Shown: positions 17,484 through 26,790, counted from the first letter of the stretch. The stretch is 64,000 bases of DNA from Streptomyces litmocidini (GCF_014649755.1 NZ_BMTQ01000009.1:124001-188000), one strand, 5' to 3'. Program-made: numbers and translations. Notes: generated from the sequence alone by a model not told the origin.

Positions 17484-17987
17484 ATGAAGACCCTCGCCGA
17501 AGTGGACGAACTGGCCGACCGGGCGCACGCCGGGCAGGTCGACAAGGCGGGCGTGCCCTACGTGGCCCACGTCCGGGCCGTCGCCGCGGGCCTGGAGCCG
17601 CTCGGCCCGGACCTGGCCATGGCCGGGCTGCTGCACGACGTCATCGAGGACACCGGGTGGACGGCGGAGCGGCTGCGCGCCGCCGGGATCCCCGCCCGGG
17701 TCGTCGCCCTCGTCGAAGCCGTCACCAACGACCCGGACACGGCCTACGAGGAGAAGCTCCGCCGGATCGCGGAGGACCCCGACGCCACCCTCGTGAAGAT
17801 CGCCGACAACGCGCACAACAGCCGCGCGGACCGGGCCGCCGCCCTGCCGCCCGCCCAGCGGGAACGGCTGGCCGCCAAGTACCGCGCGGCCCGGGCCGTC
17901 CTGTGGCCGGCGGCCGATCCCGGCGACATCGCGACGATCCTCCGGGTGGTCAACCCCGGCCTCCTGCCGGAACTGACCCCCCGTTGA
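17484..17987 (+). CDS. HD-domain phosphohydrolase (small, SpoT-like hydrolase fold)
   Basis: 167 residues from ATG 17484, chosen because GGGGGAC lies just before it; MMGDM gives two alternative upstream starts. Metal ligands of the HD fold are visible: the first His in YVAHVRAVAA, the HD pair in AMAGLLHDVIEDTGW, and the distal Asp in LVKIADNAHNSRAD. The spacing matches stand-alone hydrolases related to the (p)ppGpp hydrolase half of RelA/SpoT. No synthetase or TGS domain is present. It could remove alarmone or another nucleotide phosphate; the substrate is inference. Confidence 0.8.
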   Translation: MKTLAEVDELADRAHAGQVDKAGVPYVAHVRAVAAGLEPLGPDLAMAGLLHDVIEDTGWTAERLRAAGIPARVVALVEAVTNDPDTAYEEKLRRIAEDPDATLVKIADNAHNSRADRAAALPPAQRERLAAKYRAARAVLWPAADPGDIATILRVVNPGLLPELTPR

Positions 17988-18006
17988 CGGACCGTCCGGG
18001 CACCGC

Positions 18007-18927
18007 TCAGCTCGTCCGGCCGGACGACCATCCGCCCAGCTCGGTGGGGCGGTTCGTGATGACGCCGTCCACGCCGAGCGCGTCCAGGGCCTTCCAGCGC
18101 GCCGGGGTGTCGACCGTCCACACGTTCACGGCCACGCCGGCCGCGTGCAGGTCGCCGACCAGCTGCGGACGGGTGGCGAGCGCGGCGTACGAGACGTTGT
18201 ACGCGGAGAGGTCCAGCTCCCGGGCGAGCGCGACGGGGTCGGCGTCCAGGGTGTCGCGCAGCAGACCGAGCGGCAGTTCGGGCGCCAGCTCGTGGGCGTA
18301 CCGCAGGGACGGGACGTCGAAGCTCTGCACGAAGACCCGGTCCGTCATGTCCTGCTCCCGGACCTCCCGGACGATCCGGTCCACCTCGGCGCGACTGTGC
18401 CGGCCCTTGATCTCCAGGAGCAGCTTCCCGCCGCGTTCCCTGAGGTCCGTGAGCTGGGCGGCCAGGGTCGGGACCCGGGTGCCGGCGTAGGCGGGCGCGA
18501 ACCAGGAGCCGGCGTCCAGGGCGTCGAGCTGTCCGGAGGTCAGCGAACGGATCGGTCCCGTGCCGTCCGTGGTCCGGTCGACGGTGGCGTCGTGCAGGAC
18601 GTACGGCACGCCGTCCTTGCTGGGCTGGACGTCGTTCTCGATCCAGACGGCCCCGCCCCGCCGGGCCACCTCGTCGGAGACCAGGGTGTTCTCGGGCGCC
18701 GCGGACGGGGCGCCCCGGTGGGCGATCACCGTCAGCGGCGCCCCGGCCGCGCGCATCCAGGGGCTCGCCGCCACCGTGGCCCTCGCCACCGGGCGGGGCG
18801 CGGACTCCGAGGGCGGTGCGGCGACGACGAACGCGGTCGCGAGCCCCGCGACCGCGGCGGTCCCGGCGGCCAGTCCGACGGTCCTGCGACGACGGGACCG
18901 GGCGGCGGGCGGTTGGGCTTCTCTCAT
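18007..18927 (-). CDS. Secreted glycerophosphodiester phosphodiesterase
   Basis: 306 residues from ATG 18927. An N-terminal signal follows an Arg cluster (RSRRRRTVGLAAGTAAVAGL, possibly Tat-type). The GDPD catalytic region is VIAHRGAPSAAPENT, then the metal-binding acids in IENDVQPSKDG and VLHDATVDRTTDGTG. KLLLEIKGRHSRAEVDRI and NVWTVDTPARWKALDALGVD continue the TIM barrel. It hydrolyses glycerophosphodiesters to glycerol-3-phosphate outside the cell, supplying phosphate and carbon. Convergent with the HD hydrolase. Confidence 0.92.
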   Translation of the reverse strand: MREAQPPAARSRRRRTVGLAAGTAAVAGLATAFVVAAPPSESAPRPVARATVAASPWMRAAGAPLTVIAHRGAPSAAPENTLVSDEVARRGGAVWIENDVQPSKDGVPYVLHDATVDRTTDGTGPIRSLTSGQLDALDAGSWFAPAYAGTRVPTLAAQLTDLRERGGKLLLEIKGRHSRAEVDRIVREVREQDMTDRVFVQSFDVPSLRYAHELAPELPLGLLRDTLDADPVALARELDLSAYNVSYAALATRPQLVGDLHAAGVAVNVWTVDTPARWKALDALGVDGVITNRPTELGGWSSGRTS

Positions 18928-19092
18928 GGCCGACCACCCTAAGGGGTTCCCGGCCGGGAGGGCCGGGCACGAGGCGACACGACCGGACGGGCAAGCCCTT
19001 CGTCGTAATGGTCCGGTCTGCGGCATCGTGTACCCGTGCCCGCAGCCGTGCCATCGGGGGACACGGCCGGGCGTAGCGAGTCAGGGGGACTC

Positions 19093-19821
19093 ATGGACAC
19101 CGGAACGGCACGGAGAACGGCCGGCCTCGCGAAGACGGCCGCGCCGGGACGCCAGGAGCGCGGCCGGGGAGTGCTGGAAGGGGCGTTCGCGCTGCTCGAC
19201 GCCCTGCGCCGGAACGGCGACGAGGCGGGCGTGACCGAACTCGCGCTCGCCTGCGGGGTGCCCAAGGGCAGCGTCCACCGGCTGCTCGACCAGCTGGTCG
19301 GAGTCGGCGCCGTCGAGCGGAGGGGCAACCGCTACCGGGTCGGCCCGCAGCTCTACCGCCTCGGCCAGGCCTGGGAACCACACCCCGGTCTGCGTCCGGC
19401 CGCCCGCCTGCCGCTCCAGCGCCTCCGGGCCGCCACCGGCGCCAGCGTCGTCCTCGCCGTGCTGCGCGAGGACATGGCGATCACCGTGAGCTCGGTCCCC
19501 GGTGACCTGGAGCCGCTCCTCGCCGTACGCGACGGCATCGCGTTCCGCCTCGACACCGCCGCGGGGAAGGCACTGCGCGGACCCCTCCGCGGCGGAGCGG
19601 TCCTCGACCGGGAGGACGTGATGGAGGGGGTGTGCTGCGCCGCGCTGCCCGTCCGCGCCCCGGACGGCCGCACGGTCGCGGCGCTCGCCGGCATGGTCCC
19701 CGCGGGCCGCGGACTCGACGCGCTGGCCCGGGCCGTCGCCGAGGCGGGAGCCGCGGTCACCCGCGCGCTCGCCCGGGGAAGCCGGCGGACACCGGTCCCG
19801 ACGGCCGCCCTCGTCCCGTAG
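19093..19821 (+). CDS. IclR-type transcriptional regulator
   Basis: 242 residues from ATG 19093 (AGGGGGAC upstream). N-terminal winged helix: RGVLEGAFALLDALRRNGDEA, then VTELALACGVPKGSVHRLLD, then LVGVGAVERRGNRYRVGPQL. The effector domain is short and partly degenerate for the family (usual length about 250-260), with the ATGASVVLAVL and FRLDTAAGKALRG elements still visible. No adjacent catabolic gene points to its target. The gene directly downstream encodes a small secreted protein but is separated by a hairpin. Confidence 0.85.
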   Translation: MDTGTARRTAGLAKTAAPGRQERGRGVLEGAFALLDALRRNGDEAGVTELALACGVPKGSVHRLLDQLVGVGAVERRGNRYRVGPQLYRLGQAWEPHPGLRPAARLPLQRLRAATGASVVLAVLREDMAITVSSVPGDLEPLLAVRDGIAFRLDTAAGKALRGPLRGGAVLDREDVMEGVCCAALPVRAPDGRTVAALAGMVPAGRGLDALARAVAEAGAAVTRALARGSRRTPVPTAALVP

Positions 19822-19826
19822 TCTCC

Positions 19827-19853
19827 CGCGCGTTCCACCCAGCGGAACGCGCG
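19827..19853 (+). terminator. Terminator after the IclR gene
   Basis: CGCGCGTTCC (19827-19836) pairs perfectly with GGAACGCGCG (19844-19853) around a 7-base loop, five bases after the stop codon. Confidence 0.8.
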
Positions 19854-19978
19854 TAGAGGCGGGGCGGGGCCGCCGGGCACAGTGAGTGTCGTGCCGAGGG
19901 GAAACGGCACACCGGGCCGCCGGGGAAGGCGGCCCGGGCACCACGTCACACGAGTGACCCGATGTGTGGGGGGACCAC

Positions 19979-20449
19979 ATGCGCAAGAACCGAGTCGTCC
20001 GAGCCGCCGCCACCGCCCTGCTCGGACTCGGCAGCCTGGGAGCCTTCGCCGGCACCGCGCACGCCGAGCCGATCGACTACGTGAAGATCGAGCTGTTCGA
20101 GCTGCACTGCCAGCAGAACAGCGAGGGCGACCACGACGAGGCCTACCTCAAGATCACCGACGCCAACGGCAACGCCGTCAAGGTCTGGCCCGGCAACGGC
20201 ATCAAGTACCAGACCATGGGCACCGGTTACGTCCGCTCCATGGAGGACGGCAACGGCAACGCCGCGCTCATCCTCGGCAAGGAGCAGGCCCGCACCCTGA
20301 CCCTGTGGGACTACGACTCCACCAGCAGCGACGACAAGCTCGGCGCCACGCTCGTCACCGGCAGCGAGGTCGGCGCCGAGACCCAGTGGCGCACCGTCGA
20401 GGGCTCCGGCGGCGTCTACGTCATCGGCTACCGCGTCGTCGACATCTGA
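19979..20449 (+). CDS. Secreted protein of unknown function
   Basis: 156 residues from ATG 19979; GTGTGGGGGGACCAC precedes it. A clear Sec signal peptide (RVVRAAATALLGLGSLGAFA, cleavage after AHA near residue 29) leaves a mature domain of about 127 residues. It starts EPIDYVKIELFELHCQQNSE, contains a single Cys, many Asp/Gly turns and alternating hydrophobic strands (DEAYLKITDANGNAVKVW, ARTLTLWDYDS, GVYVIGYRVVDI), suggesting a small beta-sandwich. I do not recognise a family. It is monocistronic and ends at a perfect 20-bp terminator. Confidence 0.8.
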   Translation: MRKNRVVRAAATALLGLGSLGAFAGTAHAEPIDYVKIELFELHCQQNSEGDHDEAYLKITDANGNAVKVWPGNGIKYQTMGTGYVRSMEDGNGNAALILGKEQARTLTLWDYDSTSSDDKLGATLVTGSEVGAETQWRTVEGSGGVYVIGYRVVDI

Positions 20450-20480
20450 GCCGACGCCGACGACGGGGGACCGACCTCGT

Positions 20481-20520
20481 GGGGGAGGGTCGTGCCGGGC
20501 GCCCGGCACGACCCTCCCCC
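20481..20520 (+). terminator. Perfect 20-bp bidirectional terminator
   Basis: Bases 20481-20500 are the exact reverse complement of 20501-20520 (arm begins GGGGGAGGGTCGTGCC). It lies between the convergent secreted-protein gene and bglC. Confidence 0.9.
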
Positions 20521-20528
20521 GTCCCGCG

Positions 20529-21971
20529 TCAGTGCCCGTCGGGCGCGTGCAGCTCACCCGAGCGCGCCACCCGCGCGTACCAGCGGGCGCTGGACTTCGG
20601 GGTGCGCTCCAGGGTGTCGTAGTCCACCCGGACCGCGCCGAACCGCTTCGCGTAGCCGTACGCCCACTCGAAGTTGTCCAGCAGCGACCAGAGGAAGTAG
20701 CCGCGCACGTCCACCCCGTCCGCCATCGCCCGGTGCACCGCCTCCAGGTGCGCGTGCACATAGGCGGCGCGCTCCGGATCGTGCACCGAACCGTCCGGAC
20801 CGACCACGTCCTCGTACGCCGCCCCGTTCTCGCTGATCACCAGCGGAAGATCGGGGTACGCGGCGGAGACCCGGGTCAGCAGGTCGTACAGCGCGCTCGG
20901 GTCGACCGCCCAGCCCATCGCCGTCGGCTCGCCCGGCGCCCGGTGGAAGGCGACCGAGTCCGCGCCCGGCCACGGCGAGTGCTCGCTGTTGCCGTGACCG
21001 TCGTCCTGCGGCTTCTCCCCGCCCTCCGGCACCGTCGAGACCACCGTCGGCGTGTAGTAGTTGATGGCGAGCAGGTCCAGCGGCTGGTGCGCCACCGCGG
21101 TGTCGCCGTCCCGGACGAAGGACCAGTCGGTGAGGTGCGCCGTGTCGGCGAACAGGTCCTCCGGGTAGGCGCCCTCCAGCATCGGACCCAGCCAGATCCG
21201 GTTGCCGACGGCGTCGATGCGGCGGGCCGCGTCCAGGTCCTCCGCCGAACCGGTCAGTGGACGGACCTCGTGCAGGTTGAGCGAGACCGCGATCTGCCGG
21301 TCCGCCGGCAGCGCGGCACGCAGCGCCTGGACCGCGAGGCCGTGCCCGAGGTTGAGGTGGTGGGCGGCGCGCAGCGCGGCCACCGGATCGGTCCGGCCCG
21401 GCGCGTGCACCCCGGAGCCGTACCCCAGGAAGGCGCTGCACCAGGGCTCGTTGAGCGTGGTCCACCGCTTCACCCGGTCGCCGACGGCCGCGGCGACGAT
21501 CCCCGCGTACTCGGCGAACCGCTCGGCGGTCGCCCGCTCCGGCCAGCCGCCCGCGTCCTCCAGCTCCTGGGGCAGGTCCCAGTGGTAGAGCGTCAGCGCC
21601 GGCTCGATCCCGGCCGCGAGCAGCTCGTCGACGAGCGCCCGGTAGAAGTCCAGGCCCTTCTGGATCGCCGGGCCCCGGCCGGTGGGCTGGACGCGGGACC
21701 AGGAGACGGAGAACCGGTAGGCGTTCAGGCCGAGTTCGGACATGATCCCGACGTCCTCGCGGAACCGGTGGTAGTGGTCGACGGCCACGTCACCGGTGTG
21801 GCCCTCGAAGACCTTGCCGGGGGTGTGCGAGTAGGTGTCCCAGATGGAGGGGGTACGGCCGTCCTCCGCCGCGGCTCCCTCGATCTGGTACGCGGCGGTG
21901 GCCGCGCCCCACAGGAAGTCGGCGGGGAACGAGCGGACGGCGGTGAGCGGCCGGGTTTCGGGCGCGGTCAT
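20529..21971 (-). CDS. bglC: GH1 beta-glucosidase, cytoplasmic
   Basis: 480 residues; ATG 21971. GH1 hallmarks: N-terminal FPADFLWGAATAAYQIEGAA, the acid/base in TTLNEPWCSAFLGYG, and the nucleophile in LPLVISENGAAYED. No signal peptide, so it acts on imported cello-oligosaccharides, giving glucose. It closes the cebE-cebF-cebG-bglC cluster (55 bases after cebG), the known arrangement of the Streptomyces cellobiose/cellotriose uptake operon. Regulated by CebR through the operator upstream of cebE, and possibly through a read-through transcript only, since no separate box is seen here. Confidence 0.95.
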   Translation of the reverse strand: MTAPETRPLTAVRSFPADFLWGAATAAYQIEGAAAEDGRTPSIWDTYSHTPGKVFEGHTGDVAVDHYHRFREDVGIMSELGLNAYRFSVSWSRVQPTGRGPAIQKGLDFYRALVDELLAAGIEPALTLYHWDLPQELEDAGGWPERATAERFAEYAGIVAAAVGDRVKRWTTLNEPWCSAFLGYGSGVHAPGRTDPVAALRAAHHLNLGHGLAVQALRAALPADRQIAVSLNLHEVRPLTGSAEDLDAARRIDAVGNRIWLGPMLEGAYPEDLFADTAHLTDWSFVRDGDTAVAHQPLDLLAINYYTPTVVSTVPEGGEKPQDDGHGNSEHSPWPGADSVAFHRAPGEPTAMGWAVDPSALYDLLTRVSAAYPDLPLVISENGAAYEDVVGPDGSVHDPERAAYVHAHLEAVHRAMADGVDVRGYFLWSLLDNFEWAYGYAKRFGAVRVDYDTLERTPKSSARWYARVARSGELHAPDGH

Positions 21972-22026
21972 AGGAGAGGTCTCCCAACACGGTGACGGAT
22001 ACGTGAGGTTCGAACGGGGCGGCCGG

Positions 22027-22908
22027 TCAGCTCTTGACGGCGCCGGCCGTGATGCCGCCGACGATGTGCTTGCCGAGGAAGGCGAAGACCAGCAGCAGCG
22101 GTATGGTGGAGATCAGGGCACCGGTCAGCACCACGGCGTGGTCGACCGTGTGGTTGCCCGCGCCGAGGCCGGCGAGCGCCACCTGGAGCGTGGGGCTGCC
22201 GTCCGGGGTGAGCGCGATGAACGGCCAGAAGAAGTCGTTCCACGCCTGGACGAAGACCAGCATGCCGAGCACGGCCATGGCGGGCCTGGCCACGGGGAAG
22301 ACCACGTGCCAGATGATCCGGAGGCTGTGCGCCCCGTCCATCCGGGCCGCCTCCACCAGCTCCGTCGGCAGCGCCTCCAGCAGGAACTGGCGCATGAAGA
22401 ACACGCCGAAGGCAGCGACCAGCGAGGGCAGGACGACCGACTGGAGCTGGTCGAACCAGCCGAGGTCCGTGATGATCTGGTACAGCGGGATGACGCTGAG
22501 CTGCGGCGGGATCGTCATCGTGGCGACCACGAGCGAGAGCAGCAACCCCCTGCCCCGGAAGGGGAGTTTGGCGAAGGCGAAGCCGGCGAGCGTGGAGAAC
22601 AGCACGGTGGACAGCGCCACCAGGCTCGCCACGATCGTGGTGTTGACCAGGGCCTCGCCCATGTCGACCTGGTTCCAGGCGAAGCTCAGGTTGTCCAGGA
22701 GCCGCTTGCCGGGCAGCAGCGGCGCCGGGGCGGCCACGACCCGCTCGCCGGTGTGGGAGGCGGCGACCACGTTCCAGTACAGCGGGAAGAGCGAGACGAA
22801 CGCGGCGACGACGAGCAGGACGTACGTCACCGGTCCCGCGTGGTGCTGACGGCCGGCCGACTGGCGGAAGCGGCGTGCGGGAGCGGGCGTTTCGAGTGTG
22901 CGTGCCAT
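22027..22908 (-). CDS. cebG: Cellobiose/cellotriose ABC permease CebG
   Basis: 293 residues; ATG 22908, five bases from... the end of cebF at 22913. Six membrane helices typical of the MalG group (first: VTYVLLVVAAFVSLFPLYW). The ATPase-coupling EAA loop is ELVEAARMDGAHSLRIIWHV. It pairs with CebF to form the inner-membrane channel. No ATPase gene is in the cluster; Streptomyces Ceb importers are energised by the shared MsiK ATPase encoded elsewhere. Confidence 0.94.
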   Translation of the reverse strand: MARTLETPAPARRFRQSAGRQHHAGPVTYVLLVVAAFVSLFPLYWNVVAASHTGERVVAAPAPLLPGKRLLDNLSFAWNQVDMGEALVNTTIVASLVALSTVLFSTLAGFAFAKLPFRGRGLLLSLVVATMTIPPQLSVIPLYQIITDLGWFDQLQSVVLPSLVAAFGVFFMRQFLLEALPTELVEAARMDGAHSLRIIWHVVFPVARPAMAVLGMLVFVQAWNDFFWPFIALTPDGSPTLQVALAGLGAGNHTVDHAVVLTGALISTIPLLLVFAFLGKHIVGGITAGAVKS

Positions 22909-22912
22909 GAGG

Positions 22913-23920
22913 TCATCTCCCCGGCTTCGTGCGGTCGCGGCGGGAGACCAGCGCCTGGACGCCGCCGATCAGGAGGAGGAGCAGGAGCATGACCCAGGCG
23001 ATCGCGGAGGCCTGCCCGAGGGCGCCGGTCACCCAGCCCTTCTCGTACATCAGCAGGCTGAGCGTCTGGAACTGGTTGCCGCTGCCGCCGCTGATGCCGA
23101 CGCTGCCGCCGAAGAGCATCGGCTCGCCGAACAGCTGGGTCGCGCCGATGGTGGAGACGATGATCGTGAACAGGATCGTCGGCCGGATCGACGGGATGGT
23201 GACGCTGAGGAACTGCCGCCAGCGCGAGGCCCCGTCGAGCGAGGCCGCCTCGTAGAGGTCCTGCGGCACGGCCTGCATCGCGGCCAGGTAGATCAGCGCG
23301 TTGTAGCCGGTCCAGCGCCAGGTGACGATCGCCGAGATCGCGATCTGCGCCGGCCACTTGGACGACTCCCAGTCCACCGGGCCGACGCCGATCCAGCCGA
23401 GGAGGCCGTTGATCATGCCGTAGTCGGTGTTGAACAGCTGGGCGAAGACCAGGGTCGCCGCCGCGATCGAAGTGGCGTACGGGGCGAGGATCGCGACCCG
23501 GAAGAAGCCGCGGCCGCGCAGCCTGTAGTTGAGCAGGTGCGCCAGACCGAGGGCCATGAGCAGCTGGGGAACGGTCGAGATGACCCCGATGGTGAAGGTG
23601 TTGAGGAGCGCGTTCCAGAAGAACTCGCTGGTCGCGAGGTCGGTGTAGTTCTCCAGGCCCTTCCACGTCGGGTCGCCGCCGAGCTCGACCCGGTTCAGCG
23701 AGAGCCAGCCGGTGTAGAGCAGCGGGAAGAGCCCGAAGGCCGCGAAGGTGAGGAAGAAGGGGGCGATGAAGACGTACGGGATCGCCTTGATGTCCCAGCG
23801 GTAGAGCCTGCCGCGCAGGCCGGCCGGGACCGCGCGGCGGCCGCGGGGCCGGCCGGGGGAGGAGGGCGGTGCGGCGGGCGGCGGGGAGCCGGCCCGCTTC
23901 GCCCGAACGGAGGTGGCCAC
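22913..23920 (-). CDS. cebF: Cellobiose/cellotriose ABC permease CebF
   Basis: 335 residues from GTG 23920 (AAGGAC upstream). A Pro/Arg-rich cytoplasmic N-terminus of about 45 residues precedes the first helix (KAIPYVFIAPFFLTFAAFGL). MalF-type six-helix core with EAA loop DLYEAASLDGASRWRQFLSV. Second gene of the transporter operon, 125 bases downstream of cebE. Confidence 0.94.
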   Translation of the reverse strand: MATSVRAKRAGSPPPAAPPSSPGRPRGRRAVPAGLRGRLYRWDIKAIPYVFIAPFFLTFAAFGLFPLLYTGWLSLNRVELGGDPTWKGLENYTDLATSEFFWNALLNTFTIGVISTVPQLLMALGLAHLLNYRLRGRGFFRVAILAPYATSIAAATLVFAQLFNTDYGMINGLLGWIGVGPVDWESSKWPAQIAISAIVTWRWTGYNALIYLAAMQAVPQDLYEAASLDGASRWRQFLSVTIPSIRPTILFTIIVSTIGATQLFGEPMLFGGSVGISGGSGNQFQTLSLLMYEKGWVTGALGQASAIAWVMLLLLLLIGGVQALVSRRDRTKPGR

Positions 23921-24045
23921 GGGGGCGTCCTTCCAGGTCGATGCGTGCGGTGGTGCGGACGGTGCCGGTCCGCCGCCCGCGGGCGGCGGACCGGCAGGCG
24001 CCCCCGTTAGGCGTCGCGGCCCAGGCGGGACCTTCCGGACACGGC

Positions 24046-25392
24046 CTAGTGGTCGATCTTGTCGTCGACCAGCTTCTTGACGTTCTCCCAGGCCTTGGCC
24101 GGGTCGGTGCCGCGCTGCTCGATGTCGAGGATGCCGTTGTCGGTGAGGAAGGTCTTCACCTGGCCGTCGTAACGGCTGATGGTGGCGGGCGTGATGCCGT
24201 TCGCGGCGCCGGCGAAGATCTTGCCGACCGGTGTGTCGCCGAAGTACGGCAGCTTCGCCTCCTGGACCGCCGAGGAGAGGAGCGTGTCCTTGGACGAGGG
24301 GATGTTGCCGTTGACCGCGAACACCTTGGCGTGCTGCTCCGGGGCGGTCAGCCAGGCGGCCAGTTCGGCGGCCTCCTTGGTGTGCTTGCCGGCCTTGGGC
24401 ACGGCGAGGAAGGAGCCGCCCCAGTTGCCGGCGACCGGCGGCGCGGCGATGTCCCACTTGCCCTGGTTGGCGGGGCCGGCCTGGTCCTTGATGATGCCGG
24501 TCATCCAGCTCGGGCAGGCGACCGTGGCGAACTTCGAGTTCTTGAAGGCCGCGTTCCACGTGCCCTTCTCGTCGAACTGGCGCAGCTTGGCGGTGAGTCC
24601 GCCCTGGGCCGCCTTCACGGCGGTCTCCCAGGCCTTCTTCACGCCGGGGCTGTTCTCCCAGTCGAGCTCGCCGCTCGCGTTGGCGTACTGCACCGGGTCG
24701 CTGGAGACGACGGCGTTGAACAGTCCGCTCGCGGAGTCGTGGAAGGCGGTGCCGGCGGGCGCGGCCGCCTTGTACTTCTCACCGGTCGCGATGAACTTGG
24801 ACCAGTCGCCGGCCCACAGCTTGCCGACCTCCTCGCGGGCGGTGGGCAGCTTGGCCTTGGCGAAGAGGTCCTTGTTGTAGCAGATGGCCATGGGGCCGAT
24901 GTCGGTGCCGAGGCCGATGACCTTGCCGTCGGCCGTCGTCGCCTGCTTGACCTTCCAGTCGAGGAAGGCGCCGAGGTCCGCGCCGCCCTCCTTGCCCAGG
25001 TCGACCCACTTGTTCGCCATGGCGGGGCCGGTCGCCTCGGCGATGTAGCCCACCTCGACGGCCTGGATGTCGGCGACGCCGCTGTTCTGGCCGAGGCGCA
25101 GCTTCAGCGTGTCCCAGTACTTCTGGCCGTCGGAGACGTTCGACTCCTCGATCCTGATGTTCGGGTGGAGCCGCTCGTACTCGGCGTAGAGCTTGGCGCC
25201 GGTCTTGTTGTCGTAGCCGAAGGAACCGAAGGTCCCGATCCGCAGCGTGATCTTCCCGGCGCCCTGGCCGTCCTTGCCGGCGCCGTCGTCCTCGTCGCCG
25301 CCGCAACCGGTGAGCAGGGTCGTGCCGGTCACGACGACGGCGACCGCCGCGATCGCCGCACGGCGTCCGCGTCTGCTGCTGGAAGTGCGCAT
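24046..25392 (-). CDS. cebE: Cello-oligosaccharide-binding lipoprotein CebE
   Basis: 448 residues from ATG 25392. Lipoprotein signal: Arg-rich start, hydrophobic stretch and lipobox LLTGC with the modified Cys at residue 30. The mature part is a family 1 extracellular solute-binding protein (LRIGTFGSFGYDNKTGAKLY, then GTDIGPMAICYNKDLFAKA). It captures cellobiose/cellotriose outside the cell and hands them to CebFG. A perfect CebR box lies about 110 bases upstream of the start, and the gene is divergent from cebR. Confidence 0.95.
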   Translation of the reverse strand: MRTSSSRRGRRAAIAAVAVVVTGTTLLTGCGGDEDDGAGKDGQGAGKITLRIGTFGSFGYDNKTGAKLYAEYERLHPNIRIEESNVSDGQKYWDTLKLRLGQNSGVADIQAVEVGYIAEATGPAMANKWVDLGKEGGADLGAFLDWKVKQATTADGKVIGLGTDIGPMAICYNKDLFAKAKLPTAREEVGKLWAGDWSKFIATGEKYKAAAPAGTAFHDSASGLFNAVVSSDPVQYANASGELDWENSPGVKKAWETAVKAAQGGLTAKLRQFDEKGTWNAAFKNSKFATVACPSWMTGIIKDQAGPANQGKWDIAAPPVAGNWGGSFLAVPKAGKHTKEAAELAAWLTAPEQHAKVFAVNGNIPSSKDTLLSSAVQEAKLPYFGDTPVGKIFAGAANGITPATISRYDGQVKTFLTDNGILDIEQRGTDPAKAWENVKKLVDDKIDH

Positions 25393-25503
25393 TCCACTCT
25401 CCTCGTCCAAGGTGGTGCTCTTCGTGCGCCCAGAGGCCCGGCCGGCTGATCGCGGCTCGGCGGCGCCCGCCAGGACCTGATGCAAGGTGGTGTCGCTTCC
25501 TGA

Positions 25504-25517
25504 TGGGAGCGCTCCCA
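25504..25517. promoter_or_regulatory. CebR operator upstream of cebE
   Basis: Perfect 14-bp palindrome TGGGAGCGCTCCCA, the established CebR box of Streptomyces. It sits 111 bases upstream of the cebE start, in the divergent cebE/cebR gap. Confidence 0.93.
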
Positions 25518-25680
25518 CGTCGTTGCCGGAAGGTTGCTGCCTGGCGGGTGCGAGTGTCAAGACATGAACGCGGATTCGTTACCGGAAGGTTTTCCGGGGG
25601 TTTCGCGGCCCCCTGCGAGGCGGGGAGCCGTCATCTCCTGAACGCGGGCGCGTGACGCGACGGGTGGTGGTGGACTACTG

Positions 25681-25694
25681 TGGGAGCGCTCCCA
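25681..25694. promoter_or_regulatory. CebR operator upstream of cebR
   Basis: Second perfect TGGGAGCGCTCCCA, 61 bases before the cebR GTG, positioned for autoregulation. Its centre is 177 bases from the cebE box. Confidence 0.92.
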
Positions 25695-25755
25695 TACCTG
25701 GGCGTCATCCGGGCGGGTGAGCGGCGCGTTGTCCTACGAGGGGAGTTCGGGAGTC

Positions 25756-26790
25756 GTGAACGGACGGCAGAGCGGCAGACCCACCCTGGAGCAGGTCGCG
25801 GCCAGGGCCGGGGTCGGCCGGGGCACGGTCTCCCGGGTCATCAACGGCTCCCCCCGGGTGAGCGAGCAGACCAGGACGGCCGTCGCCCGGGCCGTCGCCG
25901 AACTCGGCTACGTCCCCAACCAGGCGGCCCGCGCCCTGGCGGGCAGTCGCACCGACGCCGTCGCCCTGGTGATCCCCGAGACCGAGGCGCGGCTCTTCGC
26001 CGAGCCGTACTTCCTCGACATCATCCGCGGGGTCAGTGCCGAACTCGCCGCCGCGGACAAGCAGTTGCTGCTGACCCTCATCCGCAGCGAGCAGGAGCGG
26101 CAGCGCTTCGAGCAGTACCTCGCCGCCCAGCGCGTCGACGGGGTGCTGCTCGCCTCGGTCCACGGCGACGACCCGCTGCCCGACCGCGTCAGGGAACTGG
26201 GCCTCCCGGTCGTGCTGAACGGCCGCCGGGTGGAGGCCGAGCGCGTGCCGTACGTCGACTCCGACAACATCGGCGCCGGACGGGCGGCCGTCGCCCACCT
26301 GGTGGGGCGCGGCCGGAGCCGCATCGCGACCGTCACCGGCCCCCTCGACATGTACGTGGCGCGGGCCCGGCTCGGCGGCTACCGGGCGGGGCTCACGGAG
26401 GCCGGACTCCCGCCCGACGAGGGCCTCGTCTCGGCCGGTGACTTCACCGAGGAGGGCGGCCGGCGGGCCATGCGGCGGCTCCTGGACCGCCGGCCCGACC
26501 TGGACGCCGTCTTCGCCGCCTCCGACGTGATGGCGGCCGGCGCGCGGAGCGTCCTGCGCGAGGCGGGCCGCCGGGTCCCGGAGGACGTGGCCCTCGTCGG
26601 GGTCGACGACTCGACGGTCGCCCGGCTCATGGACCCGCCGTTGACGAGCGTGCGCCAGCCCATCGAGGAGATGGGCCGCACCATGGCGCGGATGCTGATC
26701 CAGGAGATCCACGAGAGCACGGAGACCGCGCCGGAGGAGCCGCGCCGGCACGTTCTGCCCACGGAGCTGGTGGTGCGCGACTCCTCTTGA
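25756..26790 (+). CDS. cebR: LacI-family repressor CebR
   Basis: 344 residues from GTG 25756, chosen for the GGGAG just upstream; a GTG at 25717 in frame would add 13 residues. The LacI helix-turn-helix is PTLEQVAARAGVGRGTVSRV with hinge YVPNQAARALAG. The periplasmic-binding-like effector domain follows (ALVIPETEARLFAEPYF, VLNGRRVEAERVPYVDSDNI), ending LPTELVVRDSS. CebR represses cellulases and cellobiose uptake and is released by cellobiose/cellotriose. It is divergent from cebEFG-bglC, and its box occurs four times in this window. Confidence 0.95.
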   Translation: MNGRQSGRPTLEQVAARAGVGRGTVSRVINGSPRVSEQTRTAVARAVAELGYVPNQAARALAGSRTDAVALVIPETEARLFAEPYFLDIIRGVSAELAAADKQLLLTLIRSEQERQRFEQYLAAQRVDGVLLASVHGDDPLPDRVRELGLPVVLNGRRVEAERVPYVDSDNIGAGRAAVAHLVGRGRSRIATVTGPLDMYVARARLGGYRAGLTEAGLPPDEGLVSAGDFTEEGGRRAMRRLLDRRPDLDAVFAASDVMAAGARSVLREAGRRVPEDVALVGVDDSTVARLMDPPLTSVRQPIEEMGRTMARMLIQEIHESTETAPEEPRRHVLPTELVVRDSS

